Made by a program: the position numbers and the translations under genes. This document shows, piece by piece, positions 22,811 to 34,327 of a stretch of DNA of 64,000 nt. Position 1 is the first letter of the stretch; every line of letters starts with the position of its first letter. The notes under the pieces were generated by a model. That model was not told where the DNA came from. It was given only the letters and a program-made list of their open reading frames with translations, and made no database searches. This DNA comes from Gerris lacustris (taxonomy: Eukaryota > Arthropoda > Insecta > Hemiptera > Gerridae), in NCBI GenBank assembly GCA_951217055.1, contig OX578280.1, positions 34,919,628-34,983,627 of the forward strand, read 5' to 3'.

Positions 22811-23633
22811 AACAGTTTTCACAACGATTTTTAAAACTATAAACTCCCAGTCTAGTTATAGTTGAGTTAGGTCATCATATCTATTGCACATGTCTCAATT
22901 CTGTTTTCAATTGAATACGCGTTTTCATGCTATTTTTTCAATACAAAACCAAAAATTTGCTGTAGCGACCTTAAACTCAAAACATTTTGAAATCACTGTC
23001 TCCATGAGGTTTTGAATACTGAAACAGTTCTGGAAACCCATGGAAAGTTCATAAATAATTAGTGAATCAAAAGCAGGGATGGAATTAATAAATCCATTTA
23101 ATAAATTAGTTTTTCTGAGACGTAATTCTATAAGATTTAATATTTAATTATTTTACATTAAATCTAGAAAAGCGGTTCTTTTCGAACATGGTGATGCGGA
23201 AAATATTAAAATAAACTAAGATACAAATGTAGAATAACATATAAATAAAAAATAATTACTAAAAGCTATTTGCTAACATCAGATTTTAGAGGTAAAAAAG
23301 AAAAAGTTCTATCTCCTTAATGGAACATCTATCATGATTTTATGAATCGAAAATAATATGAAGTAAATTTTCTTAAGGGTAATGTTTCGCATTCTTTCAT
23401 GGTTTGTTTATTTATAGAATAACGAAAATAGGTTTTGTTGCAATAACTACTACTTCAATTAATTTATTTTCATAAACATTTAGAAAAATAATAAAATTAT
23501 AGTTTGAAACTGGATCATCTTGACTCATAAATGTTTATTTTATTATATTATGTAGGTACACATAAGAGTTTATGTTTTAAAAACAAGAATGTATTCGTGA
23601 ACACATTAATTCTTATGATACATTTATTATAAT

Positions 23634-23647
23634 ATATAGATATATAT

Positions 23648-23726
<79 letters not shown>
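23634..23726. repeat. (TA)n microsatellite
   Basis: A TA run of about 90 bp with two GA interruptions at its left end. Confidence 0.96.
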
Positions 23727-23727
<1 letters not shown>

Positions 23728-24471
23728 CAGAAATAACATGAATTATCTCATAGAAATTTATAAAAAAATATATTAGTGGATTTTTTTTGGTAAATAAAAT
23801 TGTATCGGAGGAATAAAATTTGATATATTGTGGTCGAATTAAAAGGAAAAAGTAATCTTTGAAAAAGATGTTTGCGATACCCGTGTTATTTTAGTCTATT
23901 AAAGCAAGGAAGCAATGCTTTAGAAAGCAGAAATGTCACAGTAAGACAAATCATTCAATGCTTTGGGATCTAGAAACCTAACAGTGGTTGAGTTTGAACA
24001 ATACTACACGGGTAAATGGGGGCATAAAGGAGAGAGGGATTTGCTGGTTTGTGTTAGGATGTTAGGTAGAACATAGCTTGGTTTGGTTACAATTTGTTGC
24101 CTTCGTGTACGTGCCACAGCCTCACTATATCACTCCGGTGAATTATGTGGTGAGGACATTACACAGAGAGAGATATACTAGACGATCAGTAAAGGTCAGG
24201 CTTGATAAGTCAATGCAATTATTAACATATAATAATCACATTTAATGTAGGTGACTTCATGATTACACAAACGGAAATAAATGCATGATTAACTAAAGTT
24301 GTCCGATTAAGATATTAAAAGAAATAAAAAGACTTATTAAATGAGTAAGTTCTCACTAAAAAAAATACACTCATTTAAAAAATTCAGACCAGGAATAATA
24401 CATCAACAAATTAAAGATCTTTATGACTTAATAGTTCATTATTAGTAATTAATGGTCAAAGCCAGTCTAAA

Positions 24472-24575
<104 letters not shown>

Positions 24576-24669
24576 CTGATGGTCCACTGACCAAGGCTAT
24601 ACAGTTTTGTTACAAATGTTTATGTTGTACCTAATTTATTAGTTAAAAAAATAAACGATTATATGATTG

Positions 24670-24670
<1 letters not shown>

Positions 24671-24765
<95 letters not shown>
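24671..24765. repeat. Compound (TA)n(TG)n microsatellite
   Basis: A TA run (24671-24737) changes directly into a TG run (24737-24765). It lies only 100 bp from the previous tract. Confidence 0.97.
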
Positions 24766-24767
<2 letters not shown>

Positions 24768-25099
24768 AAATCCCTGTTATTATATTATTATTTTAAGGAT
24801 TTACCACTTTCCCAAATTTAAGATGTTACTATTTTTCCTTGTTACCTATTAGCCTTTTTGAAGTTAATATAATCAACCCTTGTTAAATGGAAAACCCTTA
24901 AAATTACGTTGTACCTACTCTGTGTAATTACTTCTATGTAACTTAACTACTTCTGGCGTAAATAAATGGTTCAGTATTACACATTTAATCTTTCTACCTT
25001 CACACCTTAGTCTACCCCCACCTTGTACTGTTAGTTTCTCATAAACATTTGTAAAATAGTTAGCTTAGTACAGAATTCACTCTTACTAAGTTAAGAACC

Positions 25100-25215
25100 A
25101 CATATTTATTTATTTTTTTTTTTTAGTCCTGTTTAACAGCCTAGGTCATTATTACATGATGATATTATAAGTCGAAACGCGTTTGTGAATTTTAATAAAA
25201 AAAAAAAATTGCGGT
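25100..25215 (-). mobile_element. Retroposon 3' end with poly(A), minus orientation
   Basis: On the minus strand the sequence 'taatgacctaggctgttaaacaggact' runs into an A-rich tail (plus-strand T run 25111-25124). It is the same terminus as at 5960-6003. On the plus strand the adjacent 'gatgatattataagtcgaaacgcg' resembles the stem-and-GAAAC motif seen in the repeat at 51530-51660. Confidence 0.55.
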
Positions 25216-25508
25216 GGCAATATTGTTGTGTTACTTTCTTCCAACCTCTCTAGACATAATTATGAAGTGGTACCACAAAATCTCAGTCAAAACAACTATT
25301 TATTTAGAAATTCATTTTTAGGTTTTTGGTAGTATTCATACTACGGAAAGTTCAAATTTTAATTTAAATCAAACCAATTGGGTACTTTATTATTATAAGC
25401 GATAATTCTCGGTCTAGTTCTATTGTCGTAAATGTCGACTCCTACACTTGTGGAAAACTAAAAGCTTAATTCGGGACTAGGTATCGTCATTGACAGAGGA
25501 AATTATTC

Positions 25509-25582
25509 TTCAGTGTAGCATAGTTGGCAAGAGCACTATACTGGAAATATAGAGGCCTGTGGTTCGAGTCCCGGCGCTAGAG
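25509..25582 (+). tRNA. tRNA-like sequence (pseudo-tRNA or SINE head), anticodon loop CTGGAAA
   Basis: A canonical A-box (TAGCATAGTTGG, 25516) and a perfect B-box (GGTTCGAGTCC, 25561) are present, with a T-rich stretch just downstream. The acceptor stem pairs at 6 of 7 positions (25509-25515 with 25575-25581, two G:U). The anticodon stem is perfect (CTATA/TATAG). The D stem has one mismatch and the T stem two. The anticodon would read GGA (Ser), but the variable arm has 5 nt, unlike the long arm of tRNA-Ser. That conflict, and the weak T stem, make a pseudogene or tRNA-derived repeat more likely than a working tRNA. Confidence 0.45.
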
Positions 25583-25599
25583 TTTATTTTTCTCTGTCT

Positions 25600-26630
25600 A
25601 TCTCCCGTTGTTAATAATAATTATAATTTGATTTAAACTAATTATTTATTACACATTTATATAAACGTAGCCAAGACCATCTGCTACAAGCCATACACAC
25701 ATTTGTGGTCCTTGCAAAACTAAGATTATTATTAAGCGAGAAGTCCAACTAGCTAATAACTCAAGAATGTGAAAATTTAAGCATTCGTGGTTCTCACGTA
25801 AGCATAAGAGGGACGATATTTAGATATCTATAAAATTTTTACACGTTTACACTAACACCTAACAACACTCCGACAGTATTAAAATAGTCCCAATTCTATT
25901 TTCATGACAAACGATAACTAACTAATAAAACTTCAACCGTTTGTTTTTCTTAAGCAATAAAAAAGAGGATTGTAGAGACCAATTATTCCATTTCTCGCAA
26001 TTACCTCGTTATCATAGTCTGGCAATTATAATCTACAGAAGTTTTTTTTGTTTTTTTTTCAACTAAATATTTATGATTTTTTTATACATAACTCACCCAA
26101 TAGTTAAAAGTTATAAACTTAATTGCAATATTTGCATGTTACCGAAATGTATCTTCTAGGAAGATTGTTGAATAAAACATTTATTTCTCTTCTCTTTTTC
26201 ATATTCGACCTATAGGTGTTAAAAGGTTTGCCTCTATAAAGCAAAATATTTTGAACCTCTTTTCCTCAGTTGTTTCTTTAACCCTTTATTTTAAATAATA
26301 ATTTATAGAGTCTTCTTCTGACAGTCAAACAGGGAAATAAAAAATTAAACTATAGTTTTAAAAAAAATCAGTGAATGTATATTATGATGTATAGTTTTTT
26401 GTGATAATCCCCTTAATTTGTTGACTTATGTGATTGGAAAAACAGTATCACTAGTCTGAAGAAGCCCGAGGGTAGTAATTAAATTAAAATTGTAACTAAT
26501 TAAAATTTATTGTTCCATTTTAACAATAATTATAGATCGACTCTACATTGAAACAATAATAAAACGTTTCATTAAAATACAAGCTGAATGCTCTCATTAT
26601 CAATGTTAATTTGAAGATACAAAAATTATA
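25600..26630. other. Intergenic, no gene recognised
   Basis: AT-rich sequence with homopolymer A/T runs. No reading frame or repeat was recognised. Confidence 0.5.
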
Positions 26631-26634
26631 ATAA

Positions 26635-26731
26635 TTTTCTCCATTTCATGGAAAGCATTGAATTATGGATAAATTTTTGGCCATTGAATCCATATAACGA
26701 TATTTCAATGCATTCCGTGAAGTGGAGAAAA
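26635..26731 (+). ncRNA. Pre-miRNA-like hairpin
   Basis: 26635-26662 pairs with 26704-26731 over 28 positions with two G:U pairs and one A:A mismatch. Further in, TATGGAT (26664-26670) pairs with ATCCATA (26688-26694) around a 17-nt loop, leaving an asymmetric bulge. The total length (about 97 nt), stem length and loop match an animal miRNA precursor. I do not recognise a known miRNA in either arm. The alternative is a short foldback MITE, of which the window has many, although those have longer arms and outer TIR-like ends. No flanking duplication is obvious. Confidence 0.4.
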
Positions 26732-26739
26732 CCAGTATA

Positions 26740-27940
26740 CATTTGTCAAATTAATGTAGTAAATGGATCTTAGGGTGTGCAGTGCAGTGTGCACTTATGA
26801 AACATTAATCCATCTATTAACATATTATCCGGCAGTCCATTTTGTCGCTGAGGTTCTGATATCATTTTATATATAATTTAGAACTTCTATCGGTGAAATA
26901 TGGTATTCATACTACAATGAATGCAAGTAAAAACCAATCTACCTCCTATTATATTCAAACTTCCTGGTACAATATTTAAGAGCGTTACATTTTCCACATC
27001 GTTTTTTGCGTGATAGAAATTTCTTCTGTACCCAAGAGCTAAAAAATGTCCATGTTAATAAAGAAAATTTATGTTTAATCTGTTACTATATATATTTATT
27101 TTTTTGTGGAATTGATAATTAAAAGAAAACTTGCATATATAGAAGTATTCATTCCCTATTAATCCTTCACTAGCTAAGGTTAAATTTTCTATTTTAAATA
27201 CTTAAAAAATATGTTTTGCGTTTAAATGAATATCATATAGATATATTAATGAATATCATATTCGTATTTATTTAAAAATCTTCTGCCATTTTATTCGTTC
27301 ACTCATATTTCTCTACAAGGTGACGTGACACTTGTTACTTTCTAAAATAAACACGTAAATGATACACCCTTATTGAGTTCTTGTATTCTTCTTTCATGGA
27401 AATGTAATAATATAAATATGATATGGAAGAAAATATTCTTTCAAGACAAAAAAAAAGGAAGTGTGTGTTTGAAATGGAAAGATCAAAAAGCAAATATAGA
27501 TTCTGTTATAGGAAACACATATACCCAAACACTTAAATCAAAAATACATTTTTTGGATCTTCTAAAAAAATTGGTTGAATAATATGATGGTAGTGTACCA
27601 AAATGAGAAAAAAACTATATGAAATAATTATTAAAATCAGAGAAACTGTTAAGTGTATAATAATGAAGAATAGTTGATAAAAATGAGGTGATAAACGAGC
27701 AGAAGAGGAATCATTGTGGAACCTTCCATCATGTTATTCAACACTTCCTGAGATATTTACCGTAGCAAGAGCTAAGGAGCTAACAGTGAGATGCTTATTG
27801 GTCTTACCATGTAATTTATTGCTTTGAATTACCAGCATGTTGATCAACACTTCCTGAGTTATTTATAGTAGAAGATAAGGAGCTTACAGTCAAATACTTA
27901 ATTAAAAATAACTTTATAATTAATATCAAAATCCCTTGTA
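26740..27940. other. Intergenic, no gene recognised
   Basis: AT-rich. A 69-residue plus-strand frame at 27373-27582 has a lysine-rich, protein-like composition but no recognisable motif. Two copies of 'ttcaacacttcctgag.tattta' (about 27738 and 27845) indicate a small local duplication. Confidence 0.45.
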
Positions 27941-28344
27941 CAATCTATAAATATAAAAGTCAACGAGGGGGTGTATGTGTGTATTTTATTTATAGGCTCT
28001 TTCATTTTTTGAGACATCTAAACCAAATTTGACACACATGTTGTCATCTTTCTGGTAAATATACTGGTATAATTTCATCCCCGAATTCTCAGAAATTTTC
28101 AAGATCCCGGCTATTTTGGTGCTACTTTTAAGGCCGTATTCCTCTTAATCACGCATTACTCACTACATCTCAGAAACCTTTAATTCTGGAAAACAAATTT
28201 TGCTACAAAGCTTGCTTTGATGATTTGTACCACTACTAAACTAAAGGATATTTAATAAGGACATATGATATATAGTAAAAGGATATTTTGATTTAAGATT
28301 AATAGTCGAGTCAATCTGTCGTCAAAAAGGGGGGTTCGCTTGCA

Positions 28345-29548
28345 AAAGGTCGGGTAGTTTTGATTTTTTTATATGTTGTAGGTGTAGATTCTTTAATGAA
28401 ATGCCTAAGTTTTCGACCTCGGTGGAGCGCTGCCGGCGCCGAAGAACCGCAAAATTTTGGACTTTTTTCCAGTTTTAGCCAGTTTTCACCATGGTCCTAT
28501 TATTTAATAGAGTAGACGAAATTTTATATTATTATTATTTTTTTTTTTTTTTTTTAAAAAATCACCTTTCTAACACTATTACTTTAATATTAACAGCCCT
28601 TCAAAAATTGAGTTATTTTTCAATGTTTTTAAAATATGCTTGATTTTTTTTAGTTTTTGCCATTATTAACTCCGATGAATTTGTTTGGTAGCGTTATTTA
28701 AAGTGTTATAATAATATCAGTAGTAATAATAAATAAGAAGAAGAAAATCACAGATTGTTATTTATTCGTCAGCCACGTTTAAGCTTTCTCTGTCTCAAAT
28801 AATTATTTTTACACACGCATTTACTGGCTGCCTTCACCACATCATGTCTCTTTGGCCATATGAGAAAAATAAAGTATGTTCATTTCTTGAGAAGCAGCCA
28901 CACCTTCAAACAGCGGGTACAATATTTCTGACCCTGATGCCACAGTTGTTGGTGGCAATATATGGGGGGTAAATAAAACCAGATAACCTCAATGGCTTAC
29001 AAACTTACTTACTTCTCGAAACGTCGGCTAAGGCAACATTCAATCTAGCTAGACTCCCTCCTACTCAAAATTTAGTGTGTAAATACTGCAATTTCCCAAA
29101 AGATAATCCCAACTTCAATAAGCCGTAACTCGAAAGCTATTTACAATAAAAACCTTATTATTCTATTTACAGCTTGGCCCTTATACATTTTGTTGGAGAA
29201 TAAAGTCTTCAGTGTGAAAAATTGAAAAAAAAAACAAAAAAAAAAAACTTGAAACAATCATATTTTGAAAATATTGAAAAATAACTCCATTTCTGAAAGG
29301 CTGTAAATGTTAAAGTGACAGTGTTAAAAAGGTAATTTTTTAAAAATAGTATAATATTTCGTCTAATTGATTAAATAATAGAATAATTTTTTCGATAAAC
29401 CACTCCTTCATGGTGAAAACTGGCTAAAACGGGAAAAAAGTCTAACATTTTGTTGTTCTTCAGCGCTAGTGGTGCCGCCGGCGCTCCACCTACACCTACA
29501 ACAACCTTCACCTATAACATATAAAAAAATCAATACTACCCAACCTTA
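28345..29548. repeat. Foldback with arms of about 300 bp inside the Helitron-like element
   Basis: Left arm 28348-28660 ('ggtcgggtagttttgatttttttatatgtt..gtggagcgc..ttttagccagttttcaccatg..') is the reverse complement of right arm about 29245-29545, with indels. The arms include a GC-rich core (gctgccggcgccgaagaac / gcgctagtggtgccgccggcgc). The unit looks like a separate DNA transposon nested in, or carried by, the Helitron. Confidence 0.65.
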
Positions 29549-29621
29549 TGCTTGGTAGAGTGTCTAGTTTGACTGGACTACAAGAACATTTTCTATAAAT
29601 TATTTTTGTTGCTATATCTCT

Positions 29622-29645
29622 CCCCCCCCCCCCCCCCCCCCCCCC
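29622..29645. repeat. C24 homopolymer
   Basis: Twenty-four consecutive C residues in AT-rich surroundings. A likely length-variable and error-prone site. Confidence 0.9.
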
Positions 29646-30029
29646 TTTGCTTTATAACCCATGACATTTAGAAATTACTAACTTATGATATAAAGAAGTT
29701 CAATAAAAGGATGTCTAAAATCCGACCATTCGGGGGTATAATCAAAGGGGGGATTAAAAATGAGGGTGATTAAACCTAGCCCAAACCATTCTTACTAGAA
29801 AATTTAAATTTTAGAAAAGGCTACTCCTTCTGAGGAGCAACTTTTTAACAAAAACAAGATTTTTTTATATCAACTTATAAGGGGTAAATTGAGGAGAGGG
29901 AGAGAAAAGTCTTTGAAAGGATTTGAAAATTTTAGAGGTGAAAAGTGATTGGTAAAGTTCTGCTGACACTCTCTGCACCTAGAAGATTCTTAAAACTTCG
30001 GCAACGCCGGGTACTTTAGCTAGTTTATA

Positions 30030-30800
30030 TAAAAAAAACGAACAACCTCATTGACATTGTATTTTTAAAGAAAAACAAAAGTAAATTCGCTAAAATTATA
30101 ATATAAAATGAGATCCAATTATAATTTAAACTCTATTTTGATAACTTGTGTATATCAAATTTCTATAAAGAAATTCTGTAACGGAGTAAAAAATGTACAA
30201 GAGTATTAATTGCGAAACTTTTTTAATTGTAACTCAATATTTTTTAAAAAACTAGGTTGAAGAGCCAAAGAAAAGAAAAAACATATTCTTGATTTTTTTT
30301 TTTTTTTTTTCTGTAGTAATTTGATTAAAATAAATTGTAAGGGCGATCAGTAATAGGCTTCTGAACACCCTCATTATTAAGAATTCTTTTTTCTTAGAGC
30401 CCTTTTTAATAAATAAAAATTCTTTATCATTATTCTCATTTAAAAAAAAAAAATTCTATTAAAAATCAATAGGGATTAGGTTTCAAAGGACCCTGATTTT
30501 ACTTTTGGTGGAACATAAAATGTAATTAAATTTACCAAAACCATCTCAAGCAATAATAAAAAAACTTTTAAAACACATTTTAGCTTTAAGCAGAGTAAAA
30601 GCACATTAAATTAAGACAAAGCACTTAAACTAAGTGCAATTTACTACTTAGTGTTCATTATTAAGATTATAATAAGTTTCTATTAAAATTTTATTTGCCC
30701 AAATTGTTTGAATGTACTTTTTACATTTAATCTTATACAAACTCATAGGCATAGCCAGAAGAAGGGTAGTCCGGGAGGGGGAGAGGGGAGGTTTCTATAC
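30030..30800. other. Intergenic, no gene recognised
   Basis: AT-rich, with A and T homopolymer runs. No reading frame or RNA gene was recognised. Confidence 0.5.
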
Positions 30801-30804
30801 TATG

Positions 30805-31040
30805 TATGTCCCAGGATCGACTTGACGATACGTGAAGTGACCTAAAAATTTCATTTTTCGACAAAAAGTCATTCTTGATCATCCCTCCTGCATGTCTTCA
30901 AATGAAGATTTATCACATTAAAAATTTTGTTCGATGTAACCTGTTCCTAAAAATTAAAATTTCTTAAAATCGCACAAGAGGGAACTGGTCTAAATTTTAA
31001 TTTTATGAAAAAATGTCATTCGTTATAAAAAATTATATTT
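30805..31040 (+). repeat. Left inverted repeat flanking the CsRn1-like element
   Basis: From 'tatgtcccaggatcgacttgacgatacgtgaagtgac' to 'gttataaaaaattatattt' this is the reverse complement of 35264-35479, with about six mismatches over 215 aligned bases. The left arm has 21 extra bases lying between two GAC triplets, or the right arm has lost them. Outside each arm lies a TA ('ctatac|tatgta' and 'ggacatactg|ta'), compatible with a TA-targeting transposon, although the outermost bases differ between arms. Confidence 0.85.
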
Positions 31041-31237
31041 ATAGGCACTACACTTTGAATGAAAACTAATTTATTCCACAAAGAATTAAGTACTCTATAA
31101 AATCCAAGAAAGAACGAAAAACCAAAAACCGAATTAATTAAATTAAATTTGAATTTGAAGTTTGACAAAAAACAATATTAAAATCTGAGTGACATGACTT
31201 GTATTACTCATGTCACTACAGGATTCCCCCTCCTCTT
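31041..31237 (-). other. Polypurine tract and probable 3' LTR of the CsRn1-like element
   Basis: Reading on the minus strand after the pol stop, a polypurine tract (plus-strand ttccccctcctcttc, 31223-31237) is followed by TGTAGTGACATG..., a plausible LTR start. About 170 bp follow, with AATAAA downstream, before the inverted repeat begins. No convincing direct repeat of this sequence exists upstream of gag, so the LTR assignment rests on position alone. Confidence 0.45.
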
Positions 31238-31249
31238 CAAGTCGACTGC

Positions 31250-34200
31250 TTAAGGCAAGTTAAAGCGGACGACTTTCCGTTTACAGGGGTTGCTGTCAGT
31301 AGCGTTTCTGTAGGTCTTGTCTTTGTCATTGTAAGTGTCGGAGCAGTCATGTTCAAGATATGCTGGTTTCAGTCGGTCCGTCGACACTACCTTCTCCTTT
31401 CCCTTAAAGTTAATGGTAAATGTCTTGGGTTTCCTTGCGATGACGGCGTGTGGACCTGTGTAAGGTTGTTGCAAAGGTTTCCTTACTGTGTCATCGCGAA
31501 GAAAAACGTGGGAGCAGGTAGCCAAGTCCTTGTGAACGAACACTTTTTGTTCCCCATGGTGGTTGACGGGTGTAGGTCGGATGTTATTCATCGCCTGAGT
31601 CAGCGTTTTGACGAAGTCGTGTGTATTGATATCCCGGTCTTGTGGAGAGAAGAACTCCCCAGGAAGCTTGAGGGATGTGCCGAATACAAGTTCCGCAGGG
31701 CTGGCGTTAAGATCGGATTTGTAGGCTGCGCGGAGCCCAAGAAGCACTGATGGTAGTGCTACCATCCAGGCTTTGTCTTCATGGCATTTCAAGGCAGCCT
31801 TCAGTTTCCTGTGAAGTCTCTCGACTAGGCCATTGGCTGCAGGGTGGTATGGAGTGGTTCGGTACCTCTTCGCCCCGGTCATTCGCGTTAGAGATTGGAA
31901 TAACTGGGACTCGAATTGACGCCCTTGGTCGGTAGTGATGGCGTTGGGTACTCCATAACGAGCGATCCAGTTTGCGTAAAACGCATAAGCCACTGTTTCT
32001 GCTGACATGTCTGCGATAGGTATGACCTCCATCCAGCGCGTGAATCTATCTACCATTGTTAAAAGGTAGGAAAATCCACGGCTTGGCGGAAGGGGTCCCA
32101 CGAGGTCGATGTGTACATGCCCGAACCGGTTTGCTTCCAGCGGAAAGTTCTGTATTCCGGATTTTGTGTGTCGATGAATTTTTGAACGTTGGCATGCTAC
32201 GCAGATTCGAGACCAGTTTAAACAGTCTTTACCAATCCCGGGCCAGATGAATCGTTGGCGTACCAGGCGTGACGTTGTACGACTGCTGGGATGGGAAAGG
32301 TTATTCACACTATTAAAAATGTATCTGCGATACTTCTTCGGTATGTAGGTTCGTATATTGCCATCCTCCACGGCGCAGTATACTGGCTTCTTGATGTTAG
32401 GAAGTGTGAGTTTTTTCAGTGAAATTTTCGTCTTGTCTGAAAGTAAAGTCTGTAACTCCTCGTCTTCTTGTTCGTCAACTATTTTGTTAAGGTCTATCGT
32501 TATGTCTGTTGTAACACCTTCAATCCTTGATAGTAGGTCGGCAACGAGGTTGTCTTTTCCATTAATGTGTCGTAAGTCAGTCGTGAATTGTCCTATGAAA
32601 TCTAACCATCGCAGTTGTCTCGGTGAACACTTGTCCTGTTTTTGTCGGAAGGCAAAGGTCAAAGGTTTATGGTCCGTAAAGATCGTAAAATTTCTTCCTT
32701 CCAGAAGGTGTCGGAAATGTTTCACAGCGCTGTAAATTGCTAAGAACTCACGATCGTATGTGCTGTACCTTGTTTGTGTTGGAGTCAGCTTCTTTGAGAA
32801 GAAAGCTATAGGGCGAGCGGTGTTGTCCTCAAGCTGTTGAAGAGCTGCTCCCACTCCTTTCTCTGACGCGTCCGTAACAAGGTGTAAGGTGCCATCAGGT
32901 TTTGGAAAAACAAGCGATGTAGCACTGCAGAGAGCTTGTTTACAGACTGTGAAAGCTTTTTCTGCGTCTTCTGTCCAGAGAACCGGTGACATATCTTTCT
33001 TCTTACGGCTTGTGATTAGGGCTGTAAGGGGTGCTTCAAGGATCGAGATATTTGGTACGAAACGGTGATAAAAATTAATTACAGCCAAAAAGCGTCTAAG
33101 TTCCGAAACGTTAACTGGTTTTTTGAAATTTTGGATTGTTTCTATCCTTTCAGGCAATGGTTTAAGACCATCTTTGGAAATGTTGTACCCAAGGAACTTT
33201 ACTGCATCCTTGCCAAAAACACATTTTGAAGGATTCAGAGCTATACCGTAGTCCTTGAGTCGCTGAAAAACTCCTCGTAGGTGCACGATATGTTCCTCTG
33301 GTGAACTGGAGGCTATAAGGACGTCATCAATATAGACAAAAACATAATCTAGTCCTCGTAGAATGTCGTGTATGAAGCGTTGAAACGTCTGACCGGCGTT
33401 GCGGAGACCAAATGGCATTCGAATGAATTCGAAGAGGCCAAATGGTGTTATTACTGCAGTCTTAGCAACGTCAGACGGCTCCACAGGAATTTGGTGGTAC
33501 GCTTTGGTTAGGTCAAGAGTTGAAAAAATAGTCTTACCGTCGAGTCCATGTGTCAAGTCATGTATGTGTGGCAATGGATATCGGTCCGGCACTGTCGCTG
33601 CGTTCAAAGCTCTATAATCCCCACAGGGTCGCCAGGTATTATCCTTCTTTTGGACCATATGAAATGGACTGGCCCAGTTGCTGTCTGATGGCCGACAGAT
33701 GCCCTGTGCGATCATAGAGTTGAATTCGGCCTTTGCATCACGAAGCTTCTTAGGGTCGAGTCTTCGTGCCTTAGCAAACACTGGAGGACCGGTAGTGTTG
33801 ATATGATGGGTCGTCGGGTGTTTGACCTCAGCAGGTAGGAAATCCTTCATAATCTGAGGGAATGATGTCCTTAGTAGGTGCGCGTAAACGGATTCGTCTT
33901 GCATCGCTCGGATCACCACAGGCTGTCCTGATGACAACGCACAAAGAGATTTCATCTTGGTATGTCCATCGATGAGTTGACGAGACTTCATATCTATGAG
34001 CAGGTTGTGGTGAGATATGAAATCAGCTCCGAGGATAGGAGATGTCACATCCGCAACGATGAATCTCCACGAGTAGTTTCGACGCATACCAAGGTTTACC
34101 GTGAGGATCGTTTCACCGAAGGTACGAATACCCGTGCCGTTTACAGCGAAGAGTCTGTAAGCAGGGTCGGGTTTTTTCTTATGCGTCCTGTTCGCTGGAA

Positions 34201-34321
34201 TTACCGAAAGGTCAGCACCTGTGTCGATAAGGTACCTCCAACCTGTGGTTTTGTCGGTTATCCAGAGGCGGCTTGATGTCGAGCCCTGTTCTTTCACCGC
34301 CGCGAGTGCAGAGCTTCCTAG
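31250..34321 (-). CDS. pol: Gypsy (CsRn1-clade) pol: protease, RT, RNase H, integrase
   Basis: Polyprotein that would copy the element's RNA and integrate the cDNA. Numbering from the Met at 34297 (1015 residues), the aspartic protease DTG is at 25-27. The reverse transcriptase has FSTLDL and the YIDD catalytic box at 322-325. RNase H starts with TDAS (D476) and keeps DRE, TDHK and the final VAD. The integrase core is D731-x58-D790-x35-E826. The frame is intact and the catalytic residues are present. The integrase zinc region shows SHP (H669) and CVAC, but the expected first histidine a few residues earlier reads Asn, which may weaken it. The true start is probably not that Met: the frame opens just upstream of a GGGAAAC slippery site at 34321-34327, so Pol is likely made as Gag-Pol by -1 frameshifting. 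Several plus-strand open frames across this gene are shadows. Confidence 0.93.
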   Translation of the reverse strand, partial: LGSSALAAVKEQGSTSSRLWITDKTTGWRYLIDTGADLSVIPANRTHKKKPDPAYRLFAVNGTGIRTFGETILTVNLGMRRNYSWRFIVADVTSPILGADFISHHNLLIDMKSRQLIDGHTKMKSLCALSSGQPVVIRAMQDESVYAHLLRTSFPQIMKDFLPAEVKHPTTHHINTTGPPVFAKARRLDPKKLRDAKAEFNSMIAQGICRPSDSNWASPFHMVQKKDNTWRPCGDYRALNAATVPDRYPLPHIHDLTHGLDGKTIFSTLDLTKAYHQIPVEPSDVAKTAVITPFGLFEFIRMPFGLRNAGQTFQRFIHDILRGLDYVFVYIDDVLIASSSPEEHIVHLRGVFQRLKDYGIALNPSKCVFGKDAVKFLGYNISKDGLKPLPERIETIQNFKKPVNVSELRRFLAVINFYHRFVPNISILEAPLTALITSRKKKDMSPVLWTEDAEKAFTVCKQALCSATSLVFPKPDGTLHLVTDASEKGVGAALQQLEDNTARPIAFFSKKLTPTQTRYSTYDREFLAIYSAVKHFRHLLEGRNFTIFTDHKPLTFAFRQKQDKCSPRQLRWLDFIGQFTTDLRHINGKDNLVADLLSRIEGVTTDITIDLNKIVDEQEDEELQTLLSDKTKISLKKLTLPNIKKPVYCAVEDGNIRTYIPKKYRRYIFNSVNNLSHPSSRTTSRLVRQRFIWPGIGKDCLNWSRICVACQRSKIHRHTKSGIQNFPLEANRFGHVHIDLVGPLPPSRGFSYLLTMVDRFTRWMEVIPIADMSAETVAYAFYANWIARYGVPNAITTDQGRQFESQLFQSLTRMTGAKRYRTTPYHPAANGLVERLHRKLKAALKCHEDKAWMVALPSVLLGLRAAYKSDLNASPAELVFGTSLKLPGEFFSPQDRDINTHDFVKTLTQAMNNIRPTPVNHHGEQKVFVHKDLATCSHVFLRDDTVRKPLQQPYTGPHAVIARKPKTFTINFKGKEKVVSTDRLKPAYLEHDCSDTYNDKDKTYRNATDSNPCKRKVVRFNLP

Positions 34322-34327
34322 TTTCCC
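34318..34327 (-). promoter_or_regulatory. -1 frameshift site G GGA AAC followed at once by the gag stop UAG
   Basis: On the minus strand the zinc-knuckle (Gag) frame reads tcG GGA AAC TAG. The heptamer fits X XXY YYZ, the type used for example by visna virus and FIV. Pol lies in the -1 frame relative to this frame and is open only from a few codons upstream, so the slip must happen here. The stop codon directly after the heptamer fits a terminal gag stop. Confidence 0.75.

Larger units (their letters stand above)
27944..30023 (+). mobile_element. Helitron-like non-autonomous element (about 2.1 kb)
   Basis: The 5' end TCTATAAATATAAAAGTCAACG, preceded by A, matches the start of the 480-bp element at 14726. 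The 3' end has a short GC hairpin (cggc-aac-gccg) about 10 bases before CTAG, followed by T. These termini give A|TC...CTAG|T, the expected Helitron insertion pattern. The interior has no Rep/helicase frame. It contains a 1.2-kb foldback (28345-29548) and a C24 tract. Whether one element spans the whole interval or two ends of related elements bracket unrelated DNA cannot be settled from one copy. Confidence 0.6.

Noticed and set aside
27373..27582. Possible piggyBac transposase C-terminus
   Set aside because: A Lys-rich frame with 'LKWKDQK' loosely recalls piggyBac, but no second motif or catalytic residue supports it.
31199..33617. Several plus-strand open frames of 60-183 codons across 31.2-34.5 kb
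   Set aside because: All lie antisense to the intact Gypsy pol/gag. The higher GC content of that gene keeps the opposite strand open.
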